Source: RUG14300 sp964619685 (GTDB taxonomy: Bacteria; Bacillota; Clostridia; Christensenellales; CAG-1252). Taken from it: a stretch of 14,715 nucleotides of DNA. The first letter of the stretch is position 1; each line of letters starts with the position of its first letter. Of this stretch, positions 1-8,785 are shown one piece after another. Below the pieces are notes generated by a model. The model was not told where the DNA came from and did not search any database. It saw nothing but the letters and a program-made list of their open reading frames with translations. The stretch lies in assembly GCA_964619685.1 (NCBI GenBank), contig CAZUET010000038.1:1-14715 (forward strand), read 5' to 3'. The position numbers were made by a program, and so were the translations under genes.

Positions 1-60
1 ATTATGATGTATGCAATTTTTATTGTGTCGTATTATAAAATAACACAGAGGTATGTTTAA
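1..60 (+). CDS. C-terminal end of an upstream gene (partial)
   Basis: Frame 1 is open from the window edge to TAA at 58-60 and gives IMMYAIFIVSYYKITQRYV. The stretch is hydrophobic and then basic, as at the end of a membrane protein with a short cytoplasmic tail. The TAA shares its last A with the ATG of the next gene (TAATG), a common sign of translational coupling, and the AGAGG ribosome binding site of that gene lies inside this tail. With only 19 codons no family can be named. It could be another membrane glycosyltransferase-type protein, but that is only a guess from the neighbour. Frame 3 is also open from the edge to 38, so this is the better of two choices, not certain. Confidence 0.5.
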   Translation: MMMYAIFIVSYYKITQRYV

Positions 61-2192
61 TGAAGAAAACTATTTATTTCGTTGTAATCGCATTGATTTT
101 GATATCTTCCGTCTTGTTAGTCGGATGCTCTTCTAAAATCGATTACGAGCAAGAAATAATAACCAACTCCAATCTCGAACAAAAGTCCGAAGGTTGGACT
201 TATTTTACCGACGATTCGGCTAAGGTAACATATACTGAGAAGGTTTTATCTGCGGGTACGACCGACTATGAAAACGATAGTGCTAAGCATGGTCGTACTT
301 ATATTGGTATAGATAGTAAGTCATCCGGATCCTACGGTTATTTTTCTCAAGAAGTTTCTCTTGATAAAAATGCTGTCTATATTTTATCTGTCGATGTAAA
401 GGTAACAACTAAAATTACATCTGAGGGTTCACTCGGTGCTTTTGTCGGATTAGCAGAGGCTAAGGTGATTTCTCAATCTGTAACAGCTCTCAATTCCGAA
501 TGGCAAACTATTCAGGTTTGTTTTAGAAATAACTCATTTGATAAGGTCAATGTTCGTTTCGGACTTGGTACCGATTCCTCTAAGGTTAAGGGTGGATATG
601 CATATTTTGACAATATTTCGCTTAAGAAAATAGAGAATCCCGATGTTTCAGCTACCGGTCTTATTGTATATGATCTCGGTAAAAAGGGAACTAATGGTTT
701 TTCTCAAAATTATTTGACGACCGGTGATGGAATTGCATTTACCACAGTTCTTGTTGTAGTTGGTTCGATCATTGTTTACGGCTTATATGTTTGGTATCGC
801 CGTAATAAGTCAGTAGATCTTTCTGAAAAAGTAGTTGACAGCGAAGCCGTTAATTCCAAGACTAAGGCTTTCTTTACATCTTCGGCATTCCTTATTGCAG
901 TATCTGCACTTGTTGCATTTGCTGTTAGATTCGTCTTGTCTGTTACACTTTACGGACATGGCGATTCTCTCAATAAACTCACGATTGCTGCTAATGGATT
1001 TGCTACCGATGGATTGATTACATATTATTTCACATCTGAAACCTACTATACACCGGGCGTAAGCTATGTTTTATGGATAATGGGCTTATTATCTAAAGCA
1101 TTCGGTTTATTGACAGGATCTAAGGGAATGGCGATCTTTATCAAAATACCTGCGATAATTGCCGATTTAATAATCATATTTGTTTTGTTCTTCTTAGCAA
1201 ATAAAAAGCTCGGTACTGTAAAAGCATTTATTATTTCGATCGCTTATGCACTTATTCCCGCAGTATTTATTGCAAGCTCGGTTTACTGCTCATACTATTC
1301 TATCGGTATTCTATTCCTAATGCTTGCACTTGTCAACGCAAGAGAAAAGAAGATAGTCAGGTTGACTGTTTACTATACATTGTCTGTTCTGTTTATGGCG
1401 GAGAGTTTATGGATATTCCCGTTGTTAGTAGCGTATGCAGTTGTAATTTATATTAAAGATTCCGATAAACGTAATGTTTTACCGATTTCTGCAACTGTTT
1501 CATTGATAGCTTCCTATTTGATTACTTTGCCGTTATCGTTTAACTTTTTTGTAGTAGGTAAGCCATTTATCGTATTAGAGCGTTATTGCACCATTTTCTC
1601 TGTCAATAAGTTGTTCACAGACGGTGCTTTTAATATATATGCAATGTGCGGTCAATCAGGCGTTGCCGTTAATACTGTAGGAATAGTCATGAGTGCTATT
1701 TTAGCAGCGGTGGGCTTGTTATTCTGTATTTGTTTGTATGCAAAATCAAGAGATAGACAACAGCTAGTATTACTTGCAGGTTACTCGATATTGCTTGTAT
1801 TTACATTCTCAGTTAGAATGAATCCATTGGTTACTATAATTGCTCTGTCAATCTTATATCTTTATGTAGTTTTGTCAGGAGATCGTATGGTCTTGACCGC
1901 TACTGCATCGCTAAGTATTATAGCAACCTTATCAATATGCTATGAACTGATGATCTGTAAATATGTTCCGGGCGGAGCTAATGCTCAAGAGATTGCAGTT
2001 TCATATAACGATCCTGTCGCTATCATATTCTCATTAGTCTGGGTGGCAATTACATTGTATTTAGGCGTAGTCGTATGGAATATTTGTATCAATAAGGTAG
2101 CTAATCCTATCTTATCGATGGATAAGTGCTATTTTAAATATGTTGGTGAAAAGCTACATATTGAAAAAGAAAATAAATTAACGGAAGAATAA
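60..2192 (+). CDS. Jelly-roll lipoprotein fused to GT-C-like polytopic membrane protein
   Basis: The 710-residue protein starts with a lipoprotein-type signal: basic MKK, a hydrophobic core, then the lipobox LVGC with the lipid-accepting Cys at 23. Residues about 30-192 resemble a carbohydrate-binding jelly-roll of the CBM4/9 type: NSNLEQKSEGW near the start, a central FSQEVSLDKNAVYILSVDV and the closing AYFDNISLKKIE. A membrane segment follows at about 226-246, then a short charged cytoplasmic linker and roughly 11-12 more membrane segments to about 675, ending in a charged tail. The membrane part looks like a GT-C (GT39/PMT-like) lipid-linked sugar transferase: an Asp in the first outer loop (HGDSLNKL, 299-306), YTPGVSYVLWIMG (330-342) and KIPAIIADL (362-370). 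Motifs usual in related bacterial proteins (GQxDS and MHERY) appear as VYCSYYS (408-414) and VRMNPL (585-590), so activity is uncertain. Likely role: glycosylation or sugar handling at the outer membrane face. AGAGG lies 8 bases before the ATG. Confidence 0.75.
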   Translation: MKKTIYFVVIALILISSVLLVGCSSKIDYEQEIITNSNLEQKSEGWTYFTDDSAKVTYTEKVLSAGTTDYENDSAKHGRTYIGIDSKSSGSYGYFSQEVSLDKNAVYILSVDVKVTTKITSEGSLGAFVGLAEAKVISQSVTALNSEWQTIQVCFRNNSFDKVNVRFGLGTDSSKVKGGYAYFDNISLKKIENPDVSATGLIVYDLGKKGTNGFSQNYLTTGDGIAFTTVLVVVGSIIVYGLYVWYRRNKSVDLSEKVVDSEAVNSKTKAFFTSSAFLIAVSALVAFAVRFVLSVTLYGHGDSLNKLTIAANGFATDGLITYYFTSETYYTPGVSYVLWIMGLLSKAFGLLTGSKGMAIFIKIPAIIADLIIIFVLFFLANKKLGTVKAFIISIAYALIPAVFIASSVYCSYYSIGILFLMLALVNAREKKIVRLTVYYTLSVLFMAESLWIFPLLVAYAVVIYIKDSDKRNVLPISATVSLIASYLITLPLSFNFFVVGKPFIVLERYCTIFSVNKLFTDGAFNIYAMCGQSGVAVNTVGIVMSAILAAVGLLFCICLYAKSRDRQQLVLLAGYSILLVFTFSVRMNPLVTIIALSILYLYVVLSGDRMVLTATASLSIIATLSICYELMICKYVPGGANAQEIAVSYNDPVAIIFSLVWVAITLYLGVVVWNICINKVANPILSMDKCYFKYVGEKLHIEKENKLTEE

Positions 2193-2195
2193 AAG

Positions 2196-3737
2196 ATGCT
2201 AACAAAGACGAAGAGTTATGCTTTAAAAGGATTGGAAGGCTATGCCGTTGATATCGAAGTTGATATTGCCGGCGGTGTTCCTTCGGTCGAAATGGTAGGG
2301 CTTCCCGACGCCGTCGTCAAGGAGTCAAAGGATAGGGTAAGATCCGCAATAATCAATTCGGATTATGAATACCCGATAAGGCGGATAACAATTAATTTTG
2401 CACCTGCCGAAACACGCAAGGAAGGTTCTATATTCGATCTACCAATTGCAATAGGCATACTTTCCTCGTCAGGACAAATTGTAAAGGATGCCACAAAGGA
2501 TTATGTTTTTTTAGGCGAATTATCGTTAGACGGATCGCTTAGGCGTATCAATGGATTAATGGCAATACTGATTTCAGGCGTTCAAGAGGGCTATAAAAAA
2601 TTTATTGTTCCCGATGCAAATAGACAGGAAGCCTGTTATATCGAGGGCATTGAGGTCTATACGGCGAATAATCTATCAGAGGTAGTAGAGCACCTATCGG
2701 GTGAAAAACCGATTTCACCGTTAGAAACTGTCAAATTTAATGCAGATGGGGTCAATATTAATAAATATGGTATTGATTTTGCCGATGTAAAAGGTCAAAC
2801 CACCGCAAAGCGTGCTTTAGAAATAGCTGTTGCTGGCGGTCATAACGTGCTTATGGTCGGTGCACCCGGTTCAGGAAAAACAATGCTTGCAAAATGTGTT
2901 TTGACCATTATGCCCGAGCTCAGTTTTGAAGAGGCTGTAGAGGTAACAAAAATTCATTCGGTTGCAGGTTTGTTGGATGCGACTAATGGTATCGTAAAAA
3001 CGAGACCGTTTAGGACACCTCACCATTCGGTTACTCTCCCTGCACTGATAGGCGGTGATAGAACCGCAAAGCCCGGTGAAGTCAGCTTGGCGCATTACGG
3101 TGTATTATTCCTTGATGAGGTTCCCGAGTATAATAGAAGATCTCTTGAAGCCTTAAGACAACCTATGGAAGATGGAAAAGTAACTGTTTCGAGAGTTATG
3201 CAAACAGTGGATTATCCTGCTCGTTTCATGTTGGTCGGTAGTATGAATCCATGTCCTTGCGGAAACTACGGTTCAAAAAATAAAGAGTGTACATGTTCTC
3301 CTCAACAGATTCGTAATTATATCGGTAAGCTGTCAGGTCCGTTGCTTGATAGAATAGATATTCAAGTAGAAGTAGATAGTATCAGCTACGAAGAATTTTC
3401 GTCAGAATCTAAACAAGAAAGCTCGAGTGAAATTCGAGAGAGAGTCAAGAGAGTAAGAGAGATAGAGCACGAACGGTTTAAGAATGATCCGAAGGGTATT
3501 CATACTAATGCCGAAATGTCTAATCAGGATATTAATATGTTCTGTAAGATCGATAAAGAAAGTAAGGCTCTTATGGAAACCGCTTTTATTAAGCTTGGGT
3601 TATCTGCAAGAGCGAGCTATAGAATACTTAGGGTAGCAAGAACGATTGCTGATATAGAGGGTTCCGAGAATATAAAGATCGAGCATATCGCCGAAGCTAT
3701 TCAATATAGGTCTTTAGATAGGAAGTATTGGAAATGA
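2196..3737 (+). CDS. YifB/ComM-type Mg-chelatase-like AAA+ ATPase
   Basis: The 513-residue protein is full length for the YifB/ComM family. Residues 1 to about 165 form the N-terminal ChlI-like domain (AGGVPSVEMVGLPD, 25-38; INFAPAETRKEGS, 66-78). The AAA+ core follows, with Walker A GAPGSGKT at 222-229, Walker B VLFLDEVPE at 303-311 and the family's Cys-rich loop (NPCPCGNYG, then CTC) at 351-367. LLDRIDIQ at 383-390 probably carries the Arg finger region. A Mg-chelatase C-terminal domain ends the protein (about 405-505). Known ComM proteins are hexameric helicases that drive branch migration during natural transformation; the role in Firmicutes is less certain. The gene starts three bases after the previous stop, with GGAAG inside that gene's end, and overlaps dprA. 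The pairing with dprA fits DNA uptake or recombination. Confidence 0.93.
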   Translation: MLTKTKSYALKGLEGYAVDIEVDIAGGVPSVEMVGLPDAVVKESKDRVRSAIINSDYEYPIRRITINFAPAETRKEGSIFDLPIAIGILSSSGQIVKDATKDYVFLGELSLDGSLRRINGLMAILISGVQEGYKKFIVPDANRQEACYIEGIEVYTANNLSEVVEHLSGEKPISPLETVKFNADGVNINKYGIDFADVKGQTTAKRALEIAVAGGHNVLMVGAPGSGKTMLAKCVLTIMPELSFEEAVEVTKIHSVAGLLDATNGIVKTRPFRTPHHSVTLPALIGGDRTAKPGEVSLAHYGVLFLDEVPEYNRRSLEALRQPMEDGKVTVSRVMQTVDYPARFMLVGSMNPCPCGNYGSKNKECTCSPQQIRNYIGKLSGPLLDRIDIQVEVDSISYEEFSSESKQESSSEIRERVKRVREIEHERFKNDPKGIHTNAEMSNQDINMFCKIDKESKALMETAFIKLGLSARASYRILRVARTIADIEGSENIKIEHIAEAIQYRSLDRKYWK

Positions 3738-4831
3738 GGAACTATTCGCTGGAAGATAAAGGCTATATTTGGATGTGTTTAGCAGATAAAACATCCATTA
3801 AACGCAGAAATAAGATACTGTCACTTGAGCCGAGTGCAGAACTCTTATTTAAGAATATCGAAAGCTATAAGAGTGCTATAATAGAAGCTTACGGTGCTGA
3901 TTATTATAATAACTTAATAAAATATCACGACATTGAAGTGATAGACAGTTTTATTGAGGAAAATAATAAGCTTGATGTGGATATAATTACTTTATCAAGT
4001 GAGAGATATCCCGATCAGCTTAGAAATATTCCAATTCCGCCAACCATACTGTTTTGTAAAGGCAATCTAAGCTTGCTCGATTCGAGAATAATCGCTGTGG
4101 TAGGTACAAGAGGAATTACAAGATACGGTATAGATGTTACCGAAAAGTTTACCAAGGCATTTGTTGATTCAGGTCTAACAATAATAAGTGGTTTAGCTCG
4201 TGGCGTAGATGCAACATCACATAAAACTGCACTTTTTATGGGAGGTAAGACCATTGCGGTTAGTCCCTGTGGACTTGATAGGATTTATCCTGTAGAAAAT
4301 CGTGATTTGTTTGAAAAAATTATTGATAATGGCTTGATCGTAACCGAGTATGTATTAGGTACATCGGTAAAGCAATATACTTTTACCGAGCGTAATCGTA
4401 TTATCAGTGGATTGGCAGAAGCAGTATTTATTTCAGAAGCAGGATGTCCAAGCGGTAGCTTGATAACAGCAGGCAATGCGGTAGAACAAGGAAAAGAGCT
4501 ATTTGTTGTTCCCGGGAATATTTATAGCAAACAAAGTGTAGGCTGTAATAAACTGATTAAAGAATTGCAAGGTGCTATGGTTACTTGTCCCGAGGATGTA
4601 CTAAATGCGTTAGGATTTGATACAACTCCCAATGTGTTGAAAAAGGATAAGGAAACACAGCTTACCATAGAAGAGGCAACCATAATCAATCTTTTAGAAA
4701 ACGAGGAACAACATTTTGAGGTCTTAGCATCTAAAAGCGGTCTTTCGGTAAGCGAATTGAATGCCATTCTTTTAAAGCTTGAAGTAGTCGGAATAGTCAA
4801 GAGATTGCCTGGTAATTACTTCAGTCTATAA
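3734..4831 (+). CDS. dprA: DNA-processing protein DprA (Smf)
   Basis: DprA loads RecA on incoming single-stranded DNA during transformation. The Rossmann-like core is clear: SERYPDQLRNIPIPPTILFCKGN (about 89-111), VVGTRG (122-127), SGLARGVDATSHKTAL (152-167), TERNRIISGL (218-227), SGSLITAG (240-247) and VPGNIYSKQSVGCN (259-272). A C-terminal winged-helix-like segment (about 310-365) matches the usual DprA layout, and residues 1-75 match the N-terminal SAM-like region. I start at ATG 3734: AGGAAG at 3720-3725 lies 8 bases upstream, and the ATG overlaps the previous TGA as ATGA, a typical coupled junction. An in-frame TTG at 3728 would leave only two bases after the ribosome binding site. The product is 365 residues, normal for the family. 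Confidence 0.96.
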   Translation: MRNYSLEDKGYIWMCLADKTSIKRRNKILSLEPSAELLFKNIESYKSAIIEAYGADYYNNLIKYHDIEVIDSFIEENNKLDVDIITLSSERYPDQLRNIPIPPTILFCKGNLSLLDSRIIAVVGTRGITRYGIDVTEKFTKAFVDSGLTIISGLARGVDATSHKTALFMGGKTIAVSPCGLDRIYPVENRDLFEKIIDNGLIVTEYVLGTSVKQYTFTERNRIISGLAEAVFISEAGCPSGSLITAGNAVEQGKELFVVPGNIYSKQSVGCNKLIKELQGAMVTCPEDVLNALGFDTTPNVLKKDKETQLTIEEATIINLLENEEQHFEVLASKSGLSVSELNAILLKLEVVGIVKRLPGNYFSL

Positions 4832-4859
4832 TTTTAAAAATATAACAAGGAGAGAGTTG

Positions 4860-6941
4860 ATGAAATTAGTAATAGTTGAATCTCCAAAAAAAGCAAAAAC
4901 GATAGAAAAATATTTGGGCAAGGATTTTAAAGTAAGAGCATCAGGCGGACATGTATGCGATCTACCTCAAAGAAGCCTTGGTATCGATATAGATAACAAC
5001 TTTAAGCCCGAATATGTCGTAAATGATGATAAAAAGAAAACTATAGAAATGCTGAAGAGCGAAATAGCCAGATCTGAGGCTGTTTATTTAGCAACCGACC
5101 CTGACCGTGAGGGAGAGGCTATCAGCTGGCATTTGAAAAATGAGCTCGGTTTACCCGATGCCCCAATAAGAATTGAGTTTCATGAAATTTCTCAAAAGGC
5201 GGTAAATAATGCATTAAGTGCTCCGAGAAATATTGATATTAATTTAGTTAATGCTCAACAAGCAAGGCGTGTACTTGATAGAATAGTAGGTTATAAGATA
5301 TCACCTATCATTAGTAAAAAGATTAAATCCGGTTTATCTGCAGGCCGTGTTCAATCAGCTGCACTTAAGATGCTTGTAGATAAGGAAAAGGATATTCGGG
5401 ATTTTAAGCCCGAAGAGTATTGGACGTTACACGGATTTTTTAAGAAGGATTCCGATGAGTTCAAGGCGATATTTGAAGATATAAATGAGAAAAAGCATAA
5501 GATAAAGAATAAGGACGAGCTTGATGCTATACTGTCAGCTATCAGTAATGCGACCTTTACAGTAGATAAGGTCAAAAAGGCTGTTAAAAAGGAAAGCCCA
5601 AAACCGCCATTCACGACATCTACACTTCAACAAGATGCAACGGCGAGATTTTCTATGACAGCACCTCAAGTTATGAGCGTTGCTCAACAGTTATACGAGG
5701 GCGTTGAAATAGAGGGTGAAGGACATTTAGCGTTAGTAACCTATATCCGTACCGACTCTGTTAGAGTATCCGATGATGCTATTAAGTCTGTTAGACAATA
5801 TATTTCAAATAAGTACGCCCCCGACTATTTACCTAAGACGCCGAATTCTTATAAGACAAGTAATCAGGCTCAGGATGCTCATGAAGCGATTAGACCTATA
5901 TCACTCGATAAGACACCCGAATCTTTGCGTAAGAAATTGTCTAAAAACTTATATCAAGTCTATAAATTGATATATGACAGATTTGTAGCAAGTCAAATGA
6001 CTCAGGCACAATATAATACACTTGATGTAAGAATTGGTGTAAATGGTACAGACGGTAAGAATTATGGCTTCCATATGAAGGGAAGAGCAATGAAATTCCC
6101 CGGATTTACCGCAGTATATTCCGATGCAGTTCCTCAAAATTCGGAAGAGGGCGGAGATATTTCTTCTCCTTTGAATGAGGGCGATATCGTAACGCTTACA
6201 TCATTTAAGCATGAGCAAAAATTCACAAAGCCACCGCAACGATATACCGAATCATCTTTGATTAAGGCTATGGAGGATAACGGAATAGGTCGTCCAAGCA
6301 CTTATGCATCCATTATCAATGTATTAGCGAAAAGAGAATATTACGAGAAAGACGGTAAGTATATGGTTGCGACCAATCTCGGCGAGGTTGTTTGTAACGA
6401 GATAAATAAAAACTTCTCCGATATTCTCGATTTGAAGTTTACCGCAAAAATGGAGAGCGGACTTGATGAAATAAGCTTAGGTAAACTTGAATGGCAAAAA
6501 CTGATATCCGACTTCTATCCTGGATTTATGTATAATGTAAGAAGAGCGCTATCAGATGGAACACATGTAAAGCTTCCTGACGAGGTGACCGATATTAAGT
6601 GCGAGAAATGCGGTGCTTTTATGGTCATAAAAGAGGGCAAAATGGGTAAGTTTCTTGCTTGTCCTAATTATCCAAGATGTAAGAATACACGAAATCTTCA
6701 ATCAGATATAGTTGGCACATGTCCTAAATGTAAGCGTGATGTAGTTAAGAAAGTCAGTAGAACGGGTAAGGTATTCTATGGATGTAGCGGTTATCCGTCT
6801 TGCGACTTTGCAAGTTGGGATATTCCTGCTCCGTACTTCTGTCCGGATTGCGGATCGGTCATGAAAGTTTTTCAAAGAAAGGGACAAAAGGTCTATAAAT
6901 GTACGAAATGCGAACACAAGGAAACGATAGAAATAAAATAA
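4860..6941 (+). CDS. topA: DNA topoisomerase I
   Basis: This type IA topoisomerase relaxes negative supercoils through a transient 5'-phosphotyrosine link. The TOPRIM domain begins at once (VIVESPKKAKTIEKYLG, Glu7) and carries the metal-binding ATDPDREGE (78-86). NAQQARRVLDRIVGYKISP (131-149) and GLSAGRVQSAAL (158-169) are family hallmarks. The active-site Tyr is Tyr295 in TYIRTDS (294-300). DNGIGRPSTYASII lies at 473-486. The C-terminus has three four-Cys zinc ribbons: C581/C584/C601/C607, C621/C624/C642/C648 and C661/C664/C681/C684. At 693 residues it matches Firmicutes TopA. ATG 4860 is chosen because AAGGAG at 4847-4852 sits 7 bases upstream; the in-frame TTG at 4857 is too close. A 28-base gap separates it from dprA, and its last codons overlap trmFO. 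Confidence 0.97.
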   Translation: MKLVIVESPKKAKTIEKYLGKDFKVRASGGHVCDLPQRSLGIDIDNNFKPEYVVNDDKKKTIEMLKSEIARSEAVYLATDPDREGEAISWHLKNELGLPDAPIRIEFHEISQKAVNNALSAPRNIDINLVNAQQARRVLDRIVGYKISPIISKKIKSGLSAGRVQSAALKMLVDKEKDIRDFKPEEYWTLHGFFKKDSDEFKAIFEDINEKKHKIKNKDELDAILSAISNATFTVDKVKKAVKKESPKPPFTTSTLQQDATARFSMTAPQVMSVAQQLYEGVEIEGEGHLALVTYIRTDSVRVSDDAIKSVRQYISNKYAPDYLPKTPNSYKTSNQAQDAHEAIRPISLDKTPESLRKKLSKNLYQVYKLIYDRFVASQMTQAQYNTLDVRIGVNGTDGKNYGFHMKGRAMKFPGFTAVYSDAVPQNSEEGGDISSPLNEGDIVTLTSFKHEQKFTKPPQRYTESSLIKAMEDNGIGRPSTYASIINVLAKREYYEKDGKYMVATNLGEVVCNEINKNFSDILDLKFTAKMESGLDEISLGKLEWQKLISDFYPGFMYNVRRALSDGTHVKLPDEVTDIKCEKCGAFMVIKEGKMGKFLACPNYPRCKNTRNLQSDIVGTCPKCKRDVVKKVSRTGKVFYGCSGYPSCDFASWDIPAPYFCPDCGSVMKVFQRKGQKVYKCTKCEHKETIEIK

Positions 6942-8221
6942 AAATAATAGGTGGCGGACTTGCAGGTGTTGAATGTGCATATCAGCTTTTGAAAAAAGGT
7001 TTTGAAGTTGATATGTATGAAATGAGGCCTGTAACCACTACCGGTGCACATAAAACCGATAAGCTTGCAGAACTTGTATGCTCTAATAGCCTAAAAAGCG
7101 ATCTAAAGGATACCGCATCCGGAACACTTAAAGCAGAAATGCGTCTATTGGATAGTTTAGTGCTAAAATGTGCTGACATAGCCAAGGTTCCGGCAGGTGG
7201 GGCATTAGCGGTTGACCGTGATGTGTTGTCTAACGAGATCGAGAAGGTATTACATTCTTTTCCGAATTTTAATTTGATACGTCAAAAGGTAACTGAGGTG
7301 GATTTTAATACTCCAACCGTTATTGCATGCGGACCGCTGTGCTCGGATGAAATCGCAGATATACTTAAAAAGGTAGGCGGTGACGACAATCTCCACTTCT
7401 GTGATGCGGTTGCACCGATCATATCTGCCGATAGTATAGACTATGATAAGGCTTATTATGGTGCAAGATACGGAAAGGGTGGTGACTATCTTAACTGCGG
7501 AATGAATAAAGAAGAGTATCTTACATTCTATAACGAGCTGATCAATGCTCAATCGGTCGAGGATAAATTGATAGATGCTGAATTCTTTGAAAGCTGTATG
7601 CCTATAGAGGTCATGGCTAAAAGAGGAGTCGATGCAGTTAGATTTGGTCCGCTTCGTCCTGTAGGATTAGATGCACCGGACGGAAGAAAATTCTATGCTG
7701 TGGTACAGCTACGAAAGGAGAATGTGCAAGGCGATGCATTCAATATAGTAGGATTTCAAACCAATCTGTTATTCCCTGAGCAAAAAAGGGTATTTGGATT
7801 GATTCCCGGACTTGAACATGCAGAGTATTTAAGATATGGTGTGATGCATCGTAATACTTATATCAATGCACCTAAAACACTTAATGCAGATTTTTCGTTA
7901 AGGAAACATCCGCTTGTATATGTTGCAGGACAGCTTTCGGGTGTAGAAGGCTATATGGAGAGTGCAATGAGCGGTTTGATTAGCGGATTATCGTTGGCAA
8001 ACAAACTCAATGGAATTGAATTTGAATTGCCCGATGAATATACGATAATCGGATCACTGACAAGATATATATCCAACTCCGCAGTTGAACAGCTACAACC
8101 GATGAATGCCAACTTCGGCTTATTGCCACCTATAGAGGGTATAAGGGATAAAAAAGAAAGAAAGCTTGCATATGGCTTGAGAGCAGTCGAGCATATGCGT
8201 GATTATATAGAAAAGCATTAG
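6899..8221 (+). CDS. trmFO: Folate-dependent tRNA (uracil-5-)-methyltransferase TrmFO
   Basis: TrmFO makes m5U54 in the tRNA T-loop using methylene-tetrahydrofolate and FAD. The FAD-binding start IIGGGLAGVECAYQLL lies at 16-31, followed by DMYEMRPV (38-45) and HKTDKLAELVCSNSLKSD (51-68). Cys61 and Cys233 (FESCMPIEVMA) align with Cys53 and Cys226 of the B. subtilis enzyme, both tied to catalysis. RFGPLRPVGL and the C-terminal QLSGVEGYMESAMSG are also family-typical. The length of 440 residues is normal. The start is less sure: ATG 6899 has AAAAGG 7 bases upstream, ATG 6908 also lies in frame, and both give about 10-14 residues more than usual before the FAD motif. Either way the gene starts inside the last zinc ribbon of topA, overlapping it by 34-43 bases. 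Confidence 0.96.
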   Translation: MYEMRTQGNDRNKIKIIGGGLAGVECAYQLLKKGFEVDMYEMRPVTTTGAHKTDKLAELVCSNSLKSDLKDTASGTLKAEMRLLDSLVLKCADIAKVPAGGALAVDRDVLSNEIEKVLHSFPNFNLIRQKVTEVDFNTPTVIACGPLCSDEIADILKKVGGDDNLHFCDAVAPIISADSIDYDKAYYGARYGKGGDYLNCGMNKEEYLTFYNELINAQSVEDKLIDAEFFESCMPIEVMAKRGVDAVRFGPLRPVGLDAPDGRKFYAVVQLRKENVQGDAFNIVGFQTNLLFPEQKRVFGLIPGLEHAEYLRYGVMHRNTYINAPKTLNADFSLRKHPLVYVAGQLSGVEGYMESAMSGLISGLSLANKLNGIEFELPDEYTIIGSLTRYISNSAVEQLQPMNANFGLLPPIEGIRDKKERKLAYGLRAVEHMRDYIEKH

Positions 8222-8244
8222 ATTTATAATGGGAGGACCATATA

Positions 8245-8784
8245 ATGAGTAATATAGAATTTCACAGCACTACAATATGTGCGGTAAAAAAGGACGGAGT
8301 GACCGTAGTTGCCGGCGACGGACAGGTTACGATGGGCGAAAGTGTTGTATTTAAGGGAAACGCAAAAAAAGTCAAGCGTATTTACGGCGGTAAGGTCGTA
8401 GTAGGTTTTGCAGGAAGCGTTGCGGACGCATTTTCACTTAGCGAAAAATTTGAAAAGATGCTTCAAAAGTATTCCGGCAATCTCATGAGAGCCGCAGTTG
8501 AGCTGACCGAGCTTTGGAGAACTGGTAGACAAGGTAAGCTTGAGGCAATGCTTATAGCTGCAGATAAAGATAATCTGTTGATTATTTCGGGTAACGGTGA
8601 TGTTATCGATCCCGAGGATGGCGTATGTGCTATCGGTTCGGGCGGTAATTTTGCATTAGCAGCAGCAAGAGCCTTGTATGATATCGAAGGCTATACTGCC
8701 GAGATGATTGCAAGAAAGGCTATGAAGATAGCCGGAGATATTTGTATTTTCACCAACGGTAATTTGACCGTAGAGGAGGTATAA
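8245..8784 (+). CDS. hslV: ATP-dependent protease proteolytic subunit HslV (ClpQ)
   Basis: HslV forms the double-hexamer Thr protease chamber that works with HslU. The sequence reads TTICAVKKDG from Thr9, so an eight-residue leader (MSNIEFHS) must be removed to expose the catalytic Thr. AGDGQVTMG (23-31), GFAGSVADAF, LWRTGRQGKLEAMLI and AIGSGGNFALAAARAL are HslV signatures, and the C-terminal ICIFTNGNLTVEEV is family-like. The length of 179 residues fits. ATG 8245 is supported by GGGAGGA at 8231-8237, 7 bases upstream, among the strongest ribosome binding sites in the window. The gene lies 23 bases after trmFO and one base before hslU. The usual xerC/codV gene between trmFO and hslV in Bacillus is absent. 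Confidence 0.97.
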   Translation: MSNIEFHSTTICAVKKDGVTVVAGDGQVTMGESVVFKGNAKKVKRIYGGKVVVGFAGSVADAFSLSEKFEKMLQKYSGNLMRAAVELTELWRTGRQGKLEAMLIAADKDNLLIISGNGDVIDPEDGVCAIGSGGNFALAAARALYDIEGYTAEMIARKAMKIAGDICIFTNGNLTVEEV

Positions 8785-8785
8785 T

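Noticed and set aside
835..1017. Small Leu/His-rich plus-strand frame inside the first gene
   Set aside because: It is an out-of-frame shadow of the membrane region with no ribosome binding site and no known pattern.
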